Source: Solea solea
Lineage: Eukaryota > Chordata > Actinopteri > Pleuronectiformes > Soleidae
Direction: 5' to 3'
Length of the DNA stretch: 64,000 bases
Assembly (NCBI RefSeq): GCF_958295425.1
Contig: NC_081153.1
Coordinates: 3,498,888 to 3,562,887, forward strand
Shown here: positions 11,601 through 24,030 of the stretch, piece by piece
Layout: each line of letters begins with the position of its first letter
Position numbering within the stretch: the first letter of the stretch is position 1
The notes under the pieces: model-generated
What the model was told of the DNA's origin: nothing
The model's database searches: none
What the model saw: only the letters and a program-made list of their open reading frames with translations
Position numbers and translations under genes: made by a program

Positions 11601-12990
11601 GAGGGTGAGCAGGGTTGATATTTAATGTGCAGAGAGAGGTGGAAGCCACGGAGGAAAGGTGGCGCTTTTAATATGCATGCACACTAATTGGCAGCAGATA
11701 AGTCAATAACTTATTATATTAGAATAATCTGGGCGTGAGGGTTTATCTCGATGTGATAAAACACTGGTGTTAAACCACCTTGTCTATCTGTAAAGGATGA
11801 GCCTCATTGAGGCAATAAAACTGGAGAAGCAGCATCATTTCCCTCGTGGGATACAGCAGCATTCTTTTACTGTGAGAGGTAAGCAAGGGAGGCGTGAAGG
11901 CATTTCCTTGGCTGTCTCTTTTCTCCGTGTGTTTATGTGTGGTGCAGTGGCCTCTGCAGTCATCTGATTTACCGAAATAGGCCCTTTAAGCTTTTGGGTG
12001 GGCTCCTCCATCTCTTCCCCCATAGAAATGACCGTCTATTTCCATTAAAATGCTGGTTAAGTAGCAATGGATGTTCCAGGAAATTGGCTCCAACGACGAT
12101 CCATCTAAGTCCGGTCCCACAGAGACGAGGCGCGTGTACAAATGGAACAGGCTCACAAGTGTTCATCATTATGTCAATGAAACGGTTCTGCCCGGGAAAA
12201 TATCCATGCTGAAAGGAAAATGAAACAACATATGGAGTTCTGGAAGCTTGTGTTGTGCACTCATGTCACGCAACAGTCAAAATGATGCCATTTTGGCAAG
12301 AAGTTGAACTGTTCAAGTCCATTTTATTGCAATTTCTAAGCATTCTCCAGGGTAGGATGATGGGAAGTTTAACCAAGAATCTGCTCCAGCTGTTTCCATG
12401 CTCGTGAAAATCATTACAGGGGCGTAAGGTCAGATATATTCAGACAACTTCTGCGATACATTGCCATCCCATCTCTCTGGATTCAACTCTGTCGGCTTGA
12501 AACTGGCACTGGTGCAGAAGCAAACATGTGACACCCGGAGCTCTATACACAACAGATTTAAACTTTTCTACATTTTTAGACATTGACAATAATTACAGTT
12601 TTTGTAACAAATGAATCTGAATTATTATCACATATTTATGGTTGCATGTACAAATGTTATGTACAAAAGCACATCATTTGTTTTTCTTGTTTATCAATGA
12701 GTCTTGTTTGGCAATGATGTGCATCCTTGTGATATTAGGTCAGTGTGATAATGTCGTATCCTTGAAATTCAGCCATTCAAGCTTTTCCTTCCTTGTCTTT
12801 GAAAAAACACCCAGGATTTCTCAGGGGCTTGCTGTTCTTGTCTTGGCTTCTGCGTGTGTCTCTCAGTGATCTACCTGGCCCTGCTGTAGTGTGTACATGT
12901 GAGTGAGTGAGTGAGTATACGGGCAGCCTACATCCAGGTGTTTTCATTTTAAATAAGAATGATTTCTGTCCAGAAAAGCCTTTCAGTTCC
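8645..12990. other. Gene-free stretch, unique-looking sequence
   Basis: No recognisable gene or intact transposon. Short GC-rich tracts occur near 10,775-10,815 (GGC-rich) and 11,450-11,530. Several blocks look non-repetitive and rich in homeobox-like TAAT cores, for example 11,080-11,170 and 11,670-11,830. They would be candidates for conserved non-coding elements, but that needs an alignment. The 137-codon ORF at 11,150-11,563 has no family resemblance. Confidence 0.4.
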
Positions 12991-13009
12991 ATATCTTAAG
13001 GGGATATGG

Positions 13010-13085
13010 ATCGTGCCGCGCCGGGCCGTGCCATGCCAGAGCGAGTCAAGTCGAGTCATGCCGGCACCATGTAGAGGAGAAGCGG
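13010..13085. repeat. Fragment of hAT-like MITE
   Basis: The GC-rich piece with 'GTGCCGCGCCGGGCCGTGCC' followed by 'GAGTCAAGTCGAGTCATGCCGG' resembles the end of a teleost hAT-type MITE made of alternating GTGCC/GAGTC blocks. Only a fragment is visible and no partner end was found. Confidence 0.35.
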
Positions 13086-13297
13086 CATAAGACATGAATT
13101 GCGGTTTATACCAGGATTAGGCATTCACTCGTTAAGGATAAGTTTCAGTATATTTTTGATTTGGCTTTACTTGCTGACTGTAAGTCAGTGCAGAGTCCTA
13201 ACAAGAATAGCTGTGACTCTTATGTGTGTGTGAATGCACTCAAGAACCCACTCAGACCAAGAACATAGACATGCTAAATGAACATATCCTGGGTTTG

Positions 13298-13299
<2 letters not shown>

Positions 13300-13329
<30 letters not shown>
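13300..13329. repeat. (CAG)10 trinucleotide repeat
   Basis: Ten uninterrupted CAG units. In one frame they read as polyalanine within a 77-codon ORF that has no other support as a gene, so I treat this as non-coding simple sequence. Confidence 0.9.
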
Positions 13330-13330
<1 letters not shown>

Positions 13331-13331
13331 T

Positions 13332-14790
13332 GTGCTCTATCACCTAACTGCTACACTCCTCCTGAGACTAACTAGAGGTGAGACCTTTTCCTGTGCTGGT
13401 TTATCCAGGCCACAGCTATGCAGTGTGGGGCTGACAGTCTCACTAACACTGCTACAGCACTGGCAGGAAACTGGAGAGAGCACACAAACACACACACAAA
13501 AGTCAGGGTAAAAAGTTTATCTCAACTTTCCTTGTTAAGGATTATGATGGTTCTGTGTCTCATCCCTCATTTACTCTCTGTTTCCCCTCTCTCCGCTACA
13601 CTCAGGAGGGGGAGGAGGGTGGATGTAGCTCAAAGGCAGGCACGGTGTATAGTAAATTTAGTTTAAGTCTCCGTGGAGTGAAGAGACAGAGTATTCTTCT
13701 AATGCCTTGCTACCTTCTCTGTGCACAAAAGCATGCTAAGTCAGCAGTTTCATAAAAGCTTTCCTGCAGACATCAATGACGCTCTCCTGGAATAAAAACA
13801 CTTCAGCATTGAGGCACCCTCACAGACGGGCCTCGAGTATTAACAAGCCATAGAAATAAAAAGAAACAAGGTTTCCCCCCCAGAAGAAAGAATAACAGCA
13901 TATTCTACTCAGGTAATGTCTGTGTTGCTTTTATGGTAGAAGCTGGCTTCAGGCTTCAAAGTCCATTATACATATGGTATATTATGCATCCCAGCTCAGT
14001 TCAAGCATCACAGGAATTGATTTTTAAATTTTAAGGATGTTCGTGATGTTGCCAAAAAAGTGAGAATACTGAACTGAATGAAAATGCTATTAAAAGGAAA
14101 TGCAATACTTGAGAAGTTCCCTATCTAAATTTAATGGGGCAGCAAAAGAAAGAGAGGAAGAAAGGAAGAAAAAAAAAGCAGAATCGCTTTTTTACAGCGC
14201 ATGACTTCGGTGAAGTTCGGGGAACAAGCAGACACAGACAAATTATCTGCTGCAAAGTGGGAGAAAAGCAATTGAAGGGAGAAGTGAATGGGAACACGGA
14301 GAACATCTGACTTCACTTATTTAAGGGGAACACATTGTCCCCTATGATACTTTATTTGAAGTTTTCCTCTTCCTTTATGTCTCCACGTCAATCTCTTTTA
14401 TGCTACTACTGCATCTCATATGCAGCCTAAGTCATACAGGATACTCACATTTACAGTGTTAATTGGTTCATAGATGGATAGATTTGATCCACATGGAATT
14501 TCCTATCGTCCATTTCTCCTGAACTACAGGATTTGTTAACCCTGCACGATTCACAGCTGGGTAGAGTCTCAGCACGAGTTGGGGACAGTCGGCATGGCTA
14601 AGTGTGAGGGGTAACGGACCCGACCTCAGTCGCAGTCAATCGAACATGTTTGAAAAATGAAACAGAGGAGGTGGGACGCAGGACGTCGCGTCAGAAGACG
14701 AGGAAGACTGGAAGGGAATATCAAAACTGTCAAGTTTGATGTGTTCAGTAAATGTGTGATCCTCAGTCTTTCAGTCGTCTCTAACTTGAA
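13332..14790. other. Non-coding sequence
   Basis: No gene, RNA or intact mobile element was recognised. It contains purine-rich tracts (near 14,148-14,180) and ordinary AT-rich sequence. Confidence 0.4.
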
Positions 14791-14837
14791 CCTCCTCCTC
14801 CTCCTCCTCCTCCTCCTCCTCCTCCTCCTCCTCCTCC
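14791..14837. repeat. (CCT)n trinucleotide repeat
   Basis: About 47 bases of CCT units. In one frame this reads as polyleucine within a 102-codon ORF; I regard that ORF as an artefact of the repeat. Confidence 0.9.
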
Positions 14838-15763
14838 ATCCTTCATGCCAAATGACAAAACATTCAAACTTTCACAAATACAGCTCATGTTATTTAAATT
14901 GGCAAAAAAAAATCACCCAACCAGAAACCTTTGGTTGCATTACTGCAGATTTGGCAGCACATTAAAGCATCGTTCACACGACTGTAGGCATGATTTTCAC
15001 CGCATGACTGCGGTCACCAGAGAGAAGAAGATGGAAAAGGAAAAAAAAAAAAAGGAAATAAAGCATCAAATACATGGCAGAGATAGAAACAGACAGACAG
15101 CACGGCTACAGTAAAAGCTTTGGAATCAACCTGTAGACATAAAAGTAATATAGATTAAACGTGTGTTTGTGTCCACGTGTGTTTTCGTGAGTCTGTGCTG
15201 CTCCTGGTGAAAGATAGTGTCGCGTGTGTGTGATGCTACATGAGAATAAATGAATTTCACAGTAATCCTTTCACTTTGTGAGTCATGTAGTGTGAACTGA
15301 ATGACTTGGAAAAAGTGGCAAAAATATCATAACGAAAACATTTGAATCATTATCAGGAATAAAAGACTATCTGTAGGAGCCATGTCTTGTTTTTATTTGT
15401 GAGATTTCCCCCCCAACCACTAGGGGGGTTGTATTTAATTTCTTATATTCTGCCTGAGGCTGACACCAGCCCGGGGTCATGCTGGGTTATTAGAGGTCAT
15501 TTTACTCAGGTGTTGCTGATAGTTTTCTACATGCACTCCGTTTTAAGTTTTGTTTTGATTTGTTTAATGGAAAAAATAAGCATTGGACATCGGAAGAAAA
15601 TAAATGGCGGATATCATTTCAGACACTTAGGAAGAATGTGGTCGTGATTTATAACGTAAATCAAACAAAAACAATCAGCAGCGCCACAGTACAGGACTGA
15701 GTCGGTAAACTATCAAGACAGAGACAGGAATGTGATGCCAAGCATCGAAAAACTTTAGCAAAT
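14838..15763. other. Non-coding sequence
   Basis: Nothing recognised beyond short A-rich tracts (near 15,040-15,060). Confidence 0.4.
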
Positions 15764-16211
15764 TTAACCCTTTAACACCGAGTGTATCGCAGATGACACG
15801 TTTGCGCACACAAAGCACACTTTGCATCACCGCAATTACACAACGGTTTGTGCTATCGGAAGAATTCCAGTGGTTTGTGAAAGCAGAGAAGTTGCACGTC
15901 AAAGCCAATATGAAAATATTACGGTAATTTCACTCGCACTGTTGCAGGAAGACGGTGAATCAGCGTCTTTGTTGGAAGAACTGGAAAAACGCCTGTACAG
16001 TACATAGTTTCCATTTTTTGGCCCGTGTAACACACAGTATCTGGTGTTTATGTACAACTACAGTGTTGTAGTACTTTTTCTTCATTTTAAATTGTTAATA
16101 CACTATTTTAACATGCAGTAAATTGTAAATAACTGCCAAATATTGAAAGTTATTCTGGAAAATGGACAAAAACTGTTCAGACATTTTGAGTCTTAGGTTT
16201 TAAAAGGTTAA
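15764..16211. mobile_element. Possible piggyBac-like MITE (TTAA-flanked)
   Basis: The element begins TTAACCCTTTAACACCGAG and ends TTTTAAAAGGTTAA. The ends are imperfect inverted repeats (about 12 of 14 bases) with TTAA at both outer edges, as expected for piggyBac-type target duplication. It is about 448 bp long with no transposase ORF. The superfamily is inferred only from the TTAA and the CCC/GGG-like ends. Confidence 0.4.
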
Positions 16212-16339
16212 CGATAGCATTTTCTTTTTAAAAAGATCAAAAAAATCTTTCCAGCACAGTTTACTACATCTGGAGACAGACATGGTTAATCCCATGTCTG
16301 TCCTCTGACAACTATAGACCTTGATAGTACACATTTAAG

Positions 16340-16405
16340 CAATTTCCCCCCCTCGCCCCTCCGGGGGATCAATAAAGTATTTCTGATTCTGTGATTCTGA
16401 TAACG
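16340..16405 (+). repeat. 3' tail of a retroposon
   Basis: The sequence 'CCGGGGGATCAATAAAGTAT' followed by TTCTGATTCTG repeats is the familiar 3' end of a teleost non-LTR retroposon or SINE. Only the tail is obvious. Confidence 0.5.
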
Positions 16406-17765
16406 AACCCTTTCTGTAACAATGAGATAAGATCTGCGTGGTCAAAGCCAGCGGCTCGCTGACTGAGTCCGCTCAAAGGTCACATCACAGCGTCGCCTTT
16501 TTCCCCCGCTAACTTTTAAATGAGCTCATTTTGCTAATATTTTAGGAAACCACCTCGGAATAACACCTCATTGCATACTCATTGGGTTGAATCTGTATCA
16601 AGGGAAGCACACCATTTGAATTAGTTTAGCATTATTTGACCTTGAAGATACACACACACACACACACACACACATTTGGGTCCACGCTTCGTCGTAACCA
16701 TATGGCTGTAAGTGATCAAAGATCCTATACTTGACTTTGAGATTTCTCCAGAGGAAAGCAGCTCCGCGTTGAGGAAGAATTCACATTAAAAAGTCTCCAG
16801 CTGAATCTAATTGCTCCCCAGCTCCTCTCATTTCTTTAAGATGGAGCTCCTGCCACGCTGAGTGTGTGGGTACGTGTGTGAGGAAGTAGGAGGAGGGGGC
16901 TGAGGAATATTGGGCCTATGGTATGGTGGATATTACCTCCCTTAATAAAAGGCGCTTGCATGCCACAGGCGCGCAGTAGCCGGGCCGGGGAATAAAAAAC
17001 AGAAAAAAGGAGGAAAGAGTAGAATATATTCCTCACTTTTAAGATGACTTTGTCTTCTATCTGGAGGATAGACCTGCCGAGCAAAAATAATTAACTAAGA
17101 ATCTGGTGACAACACTGCACTTTAAAGTGAAATCTTTGATGGTACGATGATTAATTAATTGATTAAGGAACAAAGAGGTGCAGAGATAAGACAGAGACTC
17201 ACAAAGGAACGACGTTATTTTGTTCCGCCGAGGTGGCGAAAAAAGAGACGATTTTGATCTTTCAGAGTTATAACAAGCTACAGACTGAGTTTAGATAATA
17301 AATCCAATAATCTCGCGAAAATGAAACAATACGAGCCCGCGCTTATTGAAGACTCGTGTCGGCGGCGTCTTCGCATGCATCGACACTGCCATTAATCCAA
17401 AAAAACAAAACTTCTATGAAACGTTTTTATCTGGCGACGATGAGTCATGTTCAAAGTGCAGATAACGGCTGTAACAGGAGTTTGATCTTGTCTTTCTTTC
17501 TCATAATAACAACCACAAAACTCTTTTTTTTGCGGTCAGACGGCTCGTGACTCATGGTCATCCCCTAGGTTTTATTTGGATTAAAGGTTGACTACAGTAA
17601 TGTGAGAGGAGACACTCGAGAGCCATGCTGTGTTACTGTGTCGTGGTCCTTTTTATCTTGAGGTCAGTTCATTTTACGTATGTAATTTGGTAAATACTGG
17701 TCCAAACACTGGTATAGTTTTTTTCTTCTTTACTTCTTAGATTTCATAAATGCAACAAACTATTT
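16406..17765. other. Non-coding sequence with a CA microsatellite
   Basis: A (CA)12 run lies at 16,651-16,674. The rest is unique-looking sequence (for example 16,540-16,650 and 16,880-16,960) with no gene recognised. Confidence 0.4.
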
Positions 17766-17769
17766 TTTT

Positions 17770-17781
17770 ATATATACATGT

Positions 17782-17876
<95 letters not shown>

Positions 17877-17885
17877 TGTATATAA
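17770..17885. repeat. (TA)n arrays with TACATG interruptions
   Basis: Two long TA arrays are separated and flanked by near-palindromic TACATGTATACATG-type units. The stretch is self-complementary and could extrude as a cruciform. The ORFs crossing it are artefacts. Confidence 0.9.
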
Positions 17886-17934
17886 GTCTTCACTTTGAAA
17901 GAAAGAAAATAAAGATACGCTTAATTATTTTTAA

Positions 17935-18185
17935 AGCTACAGGGAGCCACTGCAGAGGTGTTGAAGAGCCGCAGGTTGCAGTCCCCTGGGATAGAAGTAG
18001 CCGGTAGCCACCAGGGGGCAGCTCTGTTGCAAAAAGAACTCCGTCTATGAGAAATTTAGACAATTTCTCACTTGATTTATAACTGACGTTAACATTTTCC
18101 TGAGTTAATGATCTCAATTACTAGTTTTCAGTTCAGCAAATGATGCCAACTTTGTAAATGATTTCCCATTTAGTGGAATATATAT
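17935..18185 (+). repeat. Teleost interspersed repeat with CTCF-like core
   Basis: I recognise the order 'GCCACCAGGGGGCAGCTCTG', then 'TTGCAAAAAGAACTCCGTCTATGAGAAATTTA', then 'CTCACTTGATTTATAAC', and 'TGATCTCAATTACTAGTTTTCA' from a repeat common in fish genomes. The first segment (18,008-18,021) also matches the CTCF core consensus. Boundaries are approximate. Confidence 0.55.
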
Positions 18186-18189
18186 ATTG

Positions 18190-20225
18190 TTTTTCCCCCT
18201 AATTGTTCAGCCCTGGTCATAATAAAAACAACATATAAGAGGAATGTGTTATTGCTCAACAACAACCTGCAGCTGCACGCTTTAATTCAGGCTGTTTTAT
18301 GCATGAATACTTTATTTTTTTGCCGCGTTTAAAAAGGATGAAGAACAGATCAGCATAATGTGACATGATAACTAAAATCTGCATTTCCTAATAACCGATA
18401 TGGAAAATGAGAAATCGTCATCAAAATCATATCAATATCAATCCTGTGCACACGTTTTTGCCGGCACTCCTTAATTACTCGGTAATTCCGCTTTGATAAA
18501 TGAAAAAACATGAAATATGTTACAGCGGCTTTGTGCTGGCTGCGTTTAAAACCCATTGTCAAGAATGTAATGAGGCAGAACTGCAGGTAACAAATGCTCG
18601 CGTGATTTGCACAAAAACACACAGACACACAAGCATTCTGCAGATAAAAGAAGGAAAAGAACAACAACAACAACACACCGCTGAGGATCCTGGGTGTCGA
18701 GTCTGCCAAGTGCTCACCCATAATTAGGTGGTGATGTAGTGGCTTTTGTTCTCTCTGATTAATTATCAGCAGCTTTCAGAGTATGGAAACAGCCAATTAA
18801 CTTTATCCAGGTTCTCATTCAATTACTTTGATGTTACATGGAAAAGGTCAACAGAGGTTGGGCTCGGTTTTGTCGGAGTCAAAAGTATAGGAGAAGGGAG
18901 GCACTTTTCAGGCCTTTGAAAGGGCAAGGAGGTAATTTGTTAATCCACTTAACGCGCTGTGCTGTTTTTCCTCCCATTTTCCACTCAATCTGCCTGTTCC
19001 ATCAATAATAGAGTGCTTGAAAAACAAGCCGAGGCAGAGCAGCATTTTGCACAATACGGGAATGCATCCAGTTAAGTGACATCTTGTCAGAGGAAATTCA
19101 GCCCTGGCTTCTTTTTTTTTAACTTAAAAGCCATTTGTCTGCAATTCCACACGCAGTCCAACGCTTTTGAAAACAACAATTAATACTGCAGAGAAAAGAC
19201 TTTTAATTGTATTCAGTTGATTTTGTGTCCTGTCAGAAACTATTAAGCTGTGGAAACATCTGACTGACTGGAGGAGAGACTCTTTGGTTTCAGTTGCAGA
19301 GTTAATTAGATAGATTTACTGTGGGGGGGGGCAGTGATAGTGATTGTGGCAGACCAAGATGATCAGACCGCTGCCAGGGTCAGTGGTGGTGTTATTTACA
19401 GAGGATCGTGTGTGCATTCAGACGCCCCGCGAGTGTGTGTGGTCGTATTGTGCACCAAACCCTTCATTACCTCCTCTCTCTCCAATCACAGAGTGGATTT
19501 ATGGCCACCGCAGAGAGGCTGTGAAAGCTCTGTAGTGAGGTTGTTAGGTTGCTCCAGCACACCCACGGCAGGACACATCACCTTTATGGTCACTCCAGTC
19601 CTATTCTTACCCTCGGAGCTTACACCGGCCAGAGTGGAAGTCAGAATCGTCGAGATCAAACAACGTTAATTAAAGTATTCCATGCAGTTGGAGCTGAATA
19701 TTAAATCATTTGAGGGGTTATTTTTATTTCTGCAGAGGAAGCCTGACAAACGAGGAGCTGAGAGAGTGTGGTTTTTACACACAGCGGTAGAGCGGAATGT
19801 TAATCTGAAATGTGCTGTATTGTTAAAGTGCATAAAAAGTTAAAAAGAATTACCGTTATTTTACCTGGATAATCCCATTGAGTTTGCAAATAAGACAATG
19901 ACAGACGTTGGAGAGACCGACGACAGAAACCTGAGAGCAGTGACAGACCATTGATTTAGATTCTATGTCCTTCAGAATTCATTTCAGAATTGATTGTTCC
20001 AGTCTGAAGCAGCACAATACTGGAGAGTGTGTACAAGTCCTGAGTATTGAGTAACGTCCATCAATGTTTCTGGTGCAAATGCGCACGTTGGTACTGGGGA
20101 AGCAGACTGATAAGACCCCTGTAAACAAGTTTGTACCAGAGACCTTCGACGGGTTTCTAGAGCAGTGCCATCCAACCCGAGGTTAAAATTCACAGTGACG
20201 AGTCAGAACTTTACAGTTTGTGACG
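18190..20225. other. Gene-free, unique-looking sequence
   Basis: No gene or clear mobile element. Blocks such as 18,240-18,470 and 18,770-19,280 are non-repetitive and AT-rich with TAAT cores. They could be regulatory, which the sequence alone cannot show. Confidence 0.35.
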
Positions 20226-20229
20226 AAGC

Positions 20230-20360
<131 letters not shown>

Positions 20361-20444
20361 GTTGGCAAAACTCCTCCAACTCTGTAACAATATATAAAAA
20401 CCCTCAGCATGCTTTATCAACAGTTTACCCATTCACTCATAAGT

Positions 20445-20484
20445 AACTGCACCTGCACCAGCACCTGCACCAGCACTTGCACCT
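20445..20484. repeat. Short CACCTGCACCAG tandem repeat
   Basis: Three to four imperfect copies of a 12-base unit (GCACCTGCACCA). Simple sequence; the CACCTG units incidentally create E-box motifs. Confidence 0.6.
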
Positions 20485-20487
20485 GTC

Positions 20488-21200
20488 TTTCTTTAGCTTG
20501 CTCACTGGTTGTGTTGTGTTTGCGATGTGTTTGTCCTGCAGGTGCGTCTTCCCTCGATGCAAAAACACACAAAAATGACACTTTATTTAAAATTCCCGAA
20601 AGATGAGGAAATGAAGTACAGGAGAACAACAGAAAGTCATCCACTGCACGTATCACTGACTGAGTGAGAGAGAGCAGGACTGTGTTTGTGTGTCATATTA
20701 TTGTTAAACTGCGACCAAAATGGTAAGATTGTTGCTTCTTTTGTTGATTCTGTACAAACCCTGAGAAAAGGCAGACATTCACTTCATTCATTTGTATTAT
20801 TTTAAACCTAATTTTAAACATGTAGCAACTTTTTCAATCATTGAAATGTGGCATGGTGGTAAGTAGCACGTTATTGTTATTATCCTGACTTTCTGCAGTG
20901 TGTGTGTGTGCCTTTGTGTGTGTGTGTGTGTGTGTGTTATAAGCCACAAACGTCTCCTCCAACAAATAAAGGCACTTTGAGTTAATAGGCCTTATTGAGC
21001 TGGTTCGATTAGGTTGAAATTGGCTTCTAAGGTTTACAGAGTCGTGAGGAAGTCACCTCAGCCACATGTTCATCAATTACATTGTGTGCACAACAATTGT
21101 GCCGTATCGATCTCTCTGCTTTGTCTACTCTGCTGGCATATATCTAAGTCTCTTCCTGGTGCAAGACTGTCCCCATACTCTGCCTCTCTCATGACATACA
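20488..21200. other. Non-coding sequence with TG microsatellite
   Basis: A TG-rich tract lies at about 20,898-20,937. No gene was recognised. Confidence 0.45.
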
Positions 21201-21203
21201 GTA

Positions 21204-21495
21204 CCAGCAGGGTTGGCGCAGTGGTTAGAACTCTTGTTTTTGCCTCTCCCCTGTGTGCGTGTTGGTTTTCTCCAGGTTCAGTCCAAAAACATGCAGTATG
21301 CGGATTAGGTCACTCTGAATTGACCGTAGGTGTGAATGTGAGAGTGAAAGTTGTTTGTCTCTATATGTGGCCCTGCATGCAATGGACGGGCGAACTGTCC
21401 AGGGTGTGACCCCGCCTATCGCCCTGTGTCAGCTGAGATTGGCACAGCACCCCCCGCGACCCACCTGTGGAGGATAAATTGGTAGAAAACGGACA
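21204..21495 (+). mobile_element. Teleost SINE (decayed)
   Basis: The order of segments matches a very common fish SINE: 'GGGTTGGCGCAGTGGTTAG', 'CAGTCCAAAAACATGCAGTA', 'TAGGTGTGAATGTGAGAGTG', 'CCAGGGTGTGACCCCGCCTATC' and 'GTCAGCTGAGATTGGCACAGC'. The copy ends in 'GGATAAATTGGTAGAAAACGGA'. Part of the tRNA-like head is deleted or decayed. Confidence 0.75.
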
Positions 21496-21823
21496 TACTA
21501 GCACCTTGATCCACTGTCCAAGAGCTATGAAGCTGACAAATATGACACAAAGCCTGGGAAGCAGGAGGAAATATTTACATAAAGACCGTTGATAGCCTTG
21601 CACGTCCCACTGCCTATTTAGGAAATTGTACAGTTCTGTATTGGGCTATAATGTAAAGATTGTTACGCAGTTAGATCCCACAATCCTTCAATGGCTTTAA
21701 ATATAAAGTAGTTGCTCATATTTGCTCAGTGTCAGTTTCCGGGCCCCCGCTCTCGATTCACAGCTGCAGATTTGCCTCTTAAAACCATACGTTAGTTTTC
21801 AAAGGGTTTGCACAAATGTCCCT

Positions 21824-21825
<2 letters not shown>

Positions 21826-21858
<33 letters not shown>
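21826..21858. repeat. (CA)16 microsatellite
   Basis: Pure CA repeat, about 100 bases from an oppositely oriented (TG)28 array at 21,957-22,012. Confidence 0.95.
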
Positions 21859-21860
<2 letters not shown>

Positions 21861-21953
21861 GGAGGGGAGATGATCGAATGATCCACAAGAATATTCTAAA
21901 AATCACCTGCTCAGCATCTTTGGTATCAGCCCTGCCACCTGGTATGTCAGAGA

Positions 21954-21956
<3 letters not shown>

Positions 21957-22012
<56 letters not shown>
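21957..22012. repeat. (TG)28 microsatellite
   Basis: Pure TG repeat, the reverse complement of the CA tract at 21,826-21,858. The 151-codon ORF crossing both tracts is an artefact. Confidence 0.95.
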
Positions 22013-22014
<2 letters not shown>

Positions 22015-22019
22015 AGTAG

Positions 22020-23795
22020 TGAGATTAAAAAGTAAGGGATGGACAGTGCTGAATGAATTTTCAACACCGTATTATGAAGACATATCTCCTCTTTTCCATT
22101 CACGCCCCATATGCACTGACACACTGCTCTCTCCGTCGCACTATCCGCCCCATGGCGTTATCTCGCTCACTCTTTAATACTCTCACACAAAGCGTTCGTG
22201 CAGATGTTCTCTCCCACTGGCAGCCCCCGAACACTCTCTCACATCTCAGTGTACCAGCCTTATTATCATGCCGGCTGTAATTGAATTAGGGAGCACTTTA
22301 AACTGGGTATATTTGTTAGATCGAAGCAGCACAATCAAAGCTAAACTGCTTCTGACACTTCATAACTGCATTTCCACTCTGCAAACACTGCTCCTTGATG
22401 TTATTAGCCTCTTTATGTCGTAGCTATTTATCTTTTTTCTAAATATGCACAAGTCTTTTAACGGGGGGAACCGTTAACTACCTACAGAGAACTGAACCCC
22501 GCTTGATGTTTTACGTGGATAAGAGAGACAGAATATGATACAAAAGGAGGCAGACGTTTGTATAATGATAATTATCAACACTTTTACAAATGTAAAGATC
22601 TAAAGATAGAGGGTTTTTTTAGCTGCTTTGAAATCTGGTCATCAAACAGCTTCATAATAGAAAAAAAATCTACTTTCAAACTCAAGAAACTTTGCTAATT
22701 TGCTTAATTAAAATTACAGTACACTTTCTCACTATTGCTGACTCAGCCTAGACAGGCAAGGCCCAGTAATGAGGTTGACAGGTCTTCCTTTCTTTGTGCA
22801 TTTGGATCCCTATTCTCTTCAAATTACAGTTTGAATTTGGATGGAAGAAGCGGGGACAATTACTGCCCGGGTATATTGGATCTACATCGGCAGCGACAGC
22901 AGAAGAAGTGACTGTTCCCTGTGTTCTTCTGTTTAAAAGCCCTTTGGTTATGCGCCTGGCTTTGCTCTTATGATTCCATTACAGAGGCAGTCTTTACTCT
23001 GTGGCATTGACTAATGGATAGCCTTTGCTGCTCTGCAAAGTGTAGGCTGCTGTATGATGTGCTTCAGCAGGCCTAGAAATGAGAAAGATAAAGAACTTGC
23101 AAACGGAGACGCTGTGGCATCAGACACGCTGAGTCCCATATACAGCCCGGTGGACTGTATCTGAGAGCATTTGTGTGCTCAATTAAATCTTGCAAAAAAA
23201 ATTAAATCAATTTGTGCTATTTGATACAAGTGTGTCTCATCTCTGCACCAACACACCTTGCTGAATTCTCAGCCATCACGGCTCTGTTAAGTGAAGCTCA
23301 GCCCTCTGTTACGCTGTGAAGGAAGTGGATCTACAAACAATATTTATTCATCGTCTTCAAAGAAAATCGCAATCATGGAAGAGCATCTCTGCCGTGCTAC
23401 AGTTGAACTGACCTTACCGTTGTCCGTCTAATAGGGGAAAGAGACAGACTGACGGCAAGCGAATGCCCCATTACGTCCATTTAGTTTGTACAACATTGCC
23501 CCCTAAAGTAATTTTCTGGTGCATCTCTCCAGGCCCTCCCTGGAGGGAGTAAGGGGCACTATGATGCTGCATCACAATATAGTGCAGTGATTTTCCATTA
23601 CCTGGTCCCCAACAAATTGACCACAGATGCAGCTCACCTGTATTGCCCTGTCACATCCAATCTGAGGAAGACACTGGGGATCGTCAGCTGTTCGCACACT
23701 CAGTGTTTTCATAAACACAGTGGGGATATGCAGAACCGAGACAGAGAGGTACCAAGGGATGCGAAATGGAGAGGGGGCAGAGAAACTTAGCTGTT
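22020..23795. other. Gene-free, unique-looking sequence
   Basis: No gene recognised. Around 22,690-23,060 the sequence is non-repetitive and could be a conserved regulatory block; this is a guess that needs alignment to other fishes. Confidence 0.35.
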
Positions 23796-23797
23796 AC

Positions 23798-24026
23798 ATC
23801 CATCCATCCAGTCATCTTCTACCACTTTGTCCCCCACATGAGGGTCGCTGGTGCCATTCCCAGGGCCACATAGAGACAAACAACCATCCACTCTCACACT
23901 CACACTTACAAGTCAATTTGGGAAACTGGAGAACCTGGAGAAAGCCCACGCACACAAGGGGAGAACATTCAAACTCCATGCAGAAAAAAGCCCTTGTTCT
24001 GACCGGGTCGGGTCGTGAACCTGGGG
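23798..24026 (-). mobile_element. Teleost SINE, minus orientation
   Basis: It begins ATCCATCCATCC and 'TCTTCTACCACTTTGTCC'. It continues through 'CATAGAGACAAACAACCATCCACTCTCACACTCAC', 'GGAGAACCTGGAGAAAGCCC' and 'GGGAGAACATTCAAACTCCATGCAGAAA', then 'GTGAACCTGGGGTC'. This is the reverse strand of the SINE type seen at 21,204-21,495, with an internal deletion. Confidence 0.75.
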
Positions 24027-24030
24027 TCTA

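Noticed and set aside
13278..13511. 77-codon ORF with polyalanine
   Set aside because: The alanines come from the (CAG)10 microsatellite; no other support.
18008..18021. CTCF consensus CCACCAGGGGGCAG as a regulatory site
   Set aside because: It is part of a dispersed fish repeat, so the match alone is weak evidence of function.
21722..22177. 151-codon ORF
   Set aside because: It crosses the CA and TG microsatellites, giving poly-HT and poly-CV; no family resemblance.
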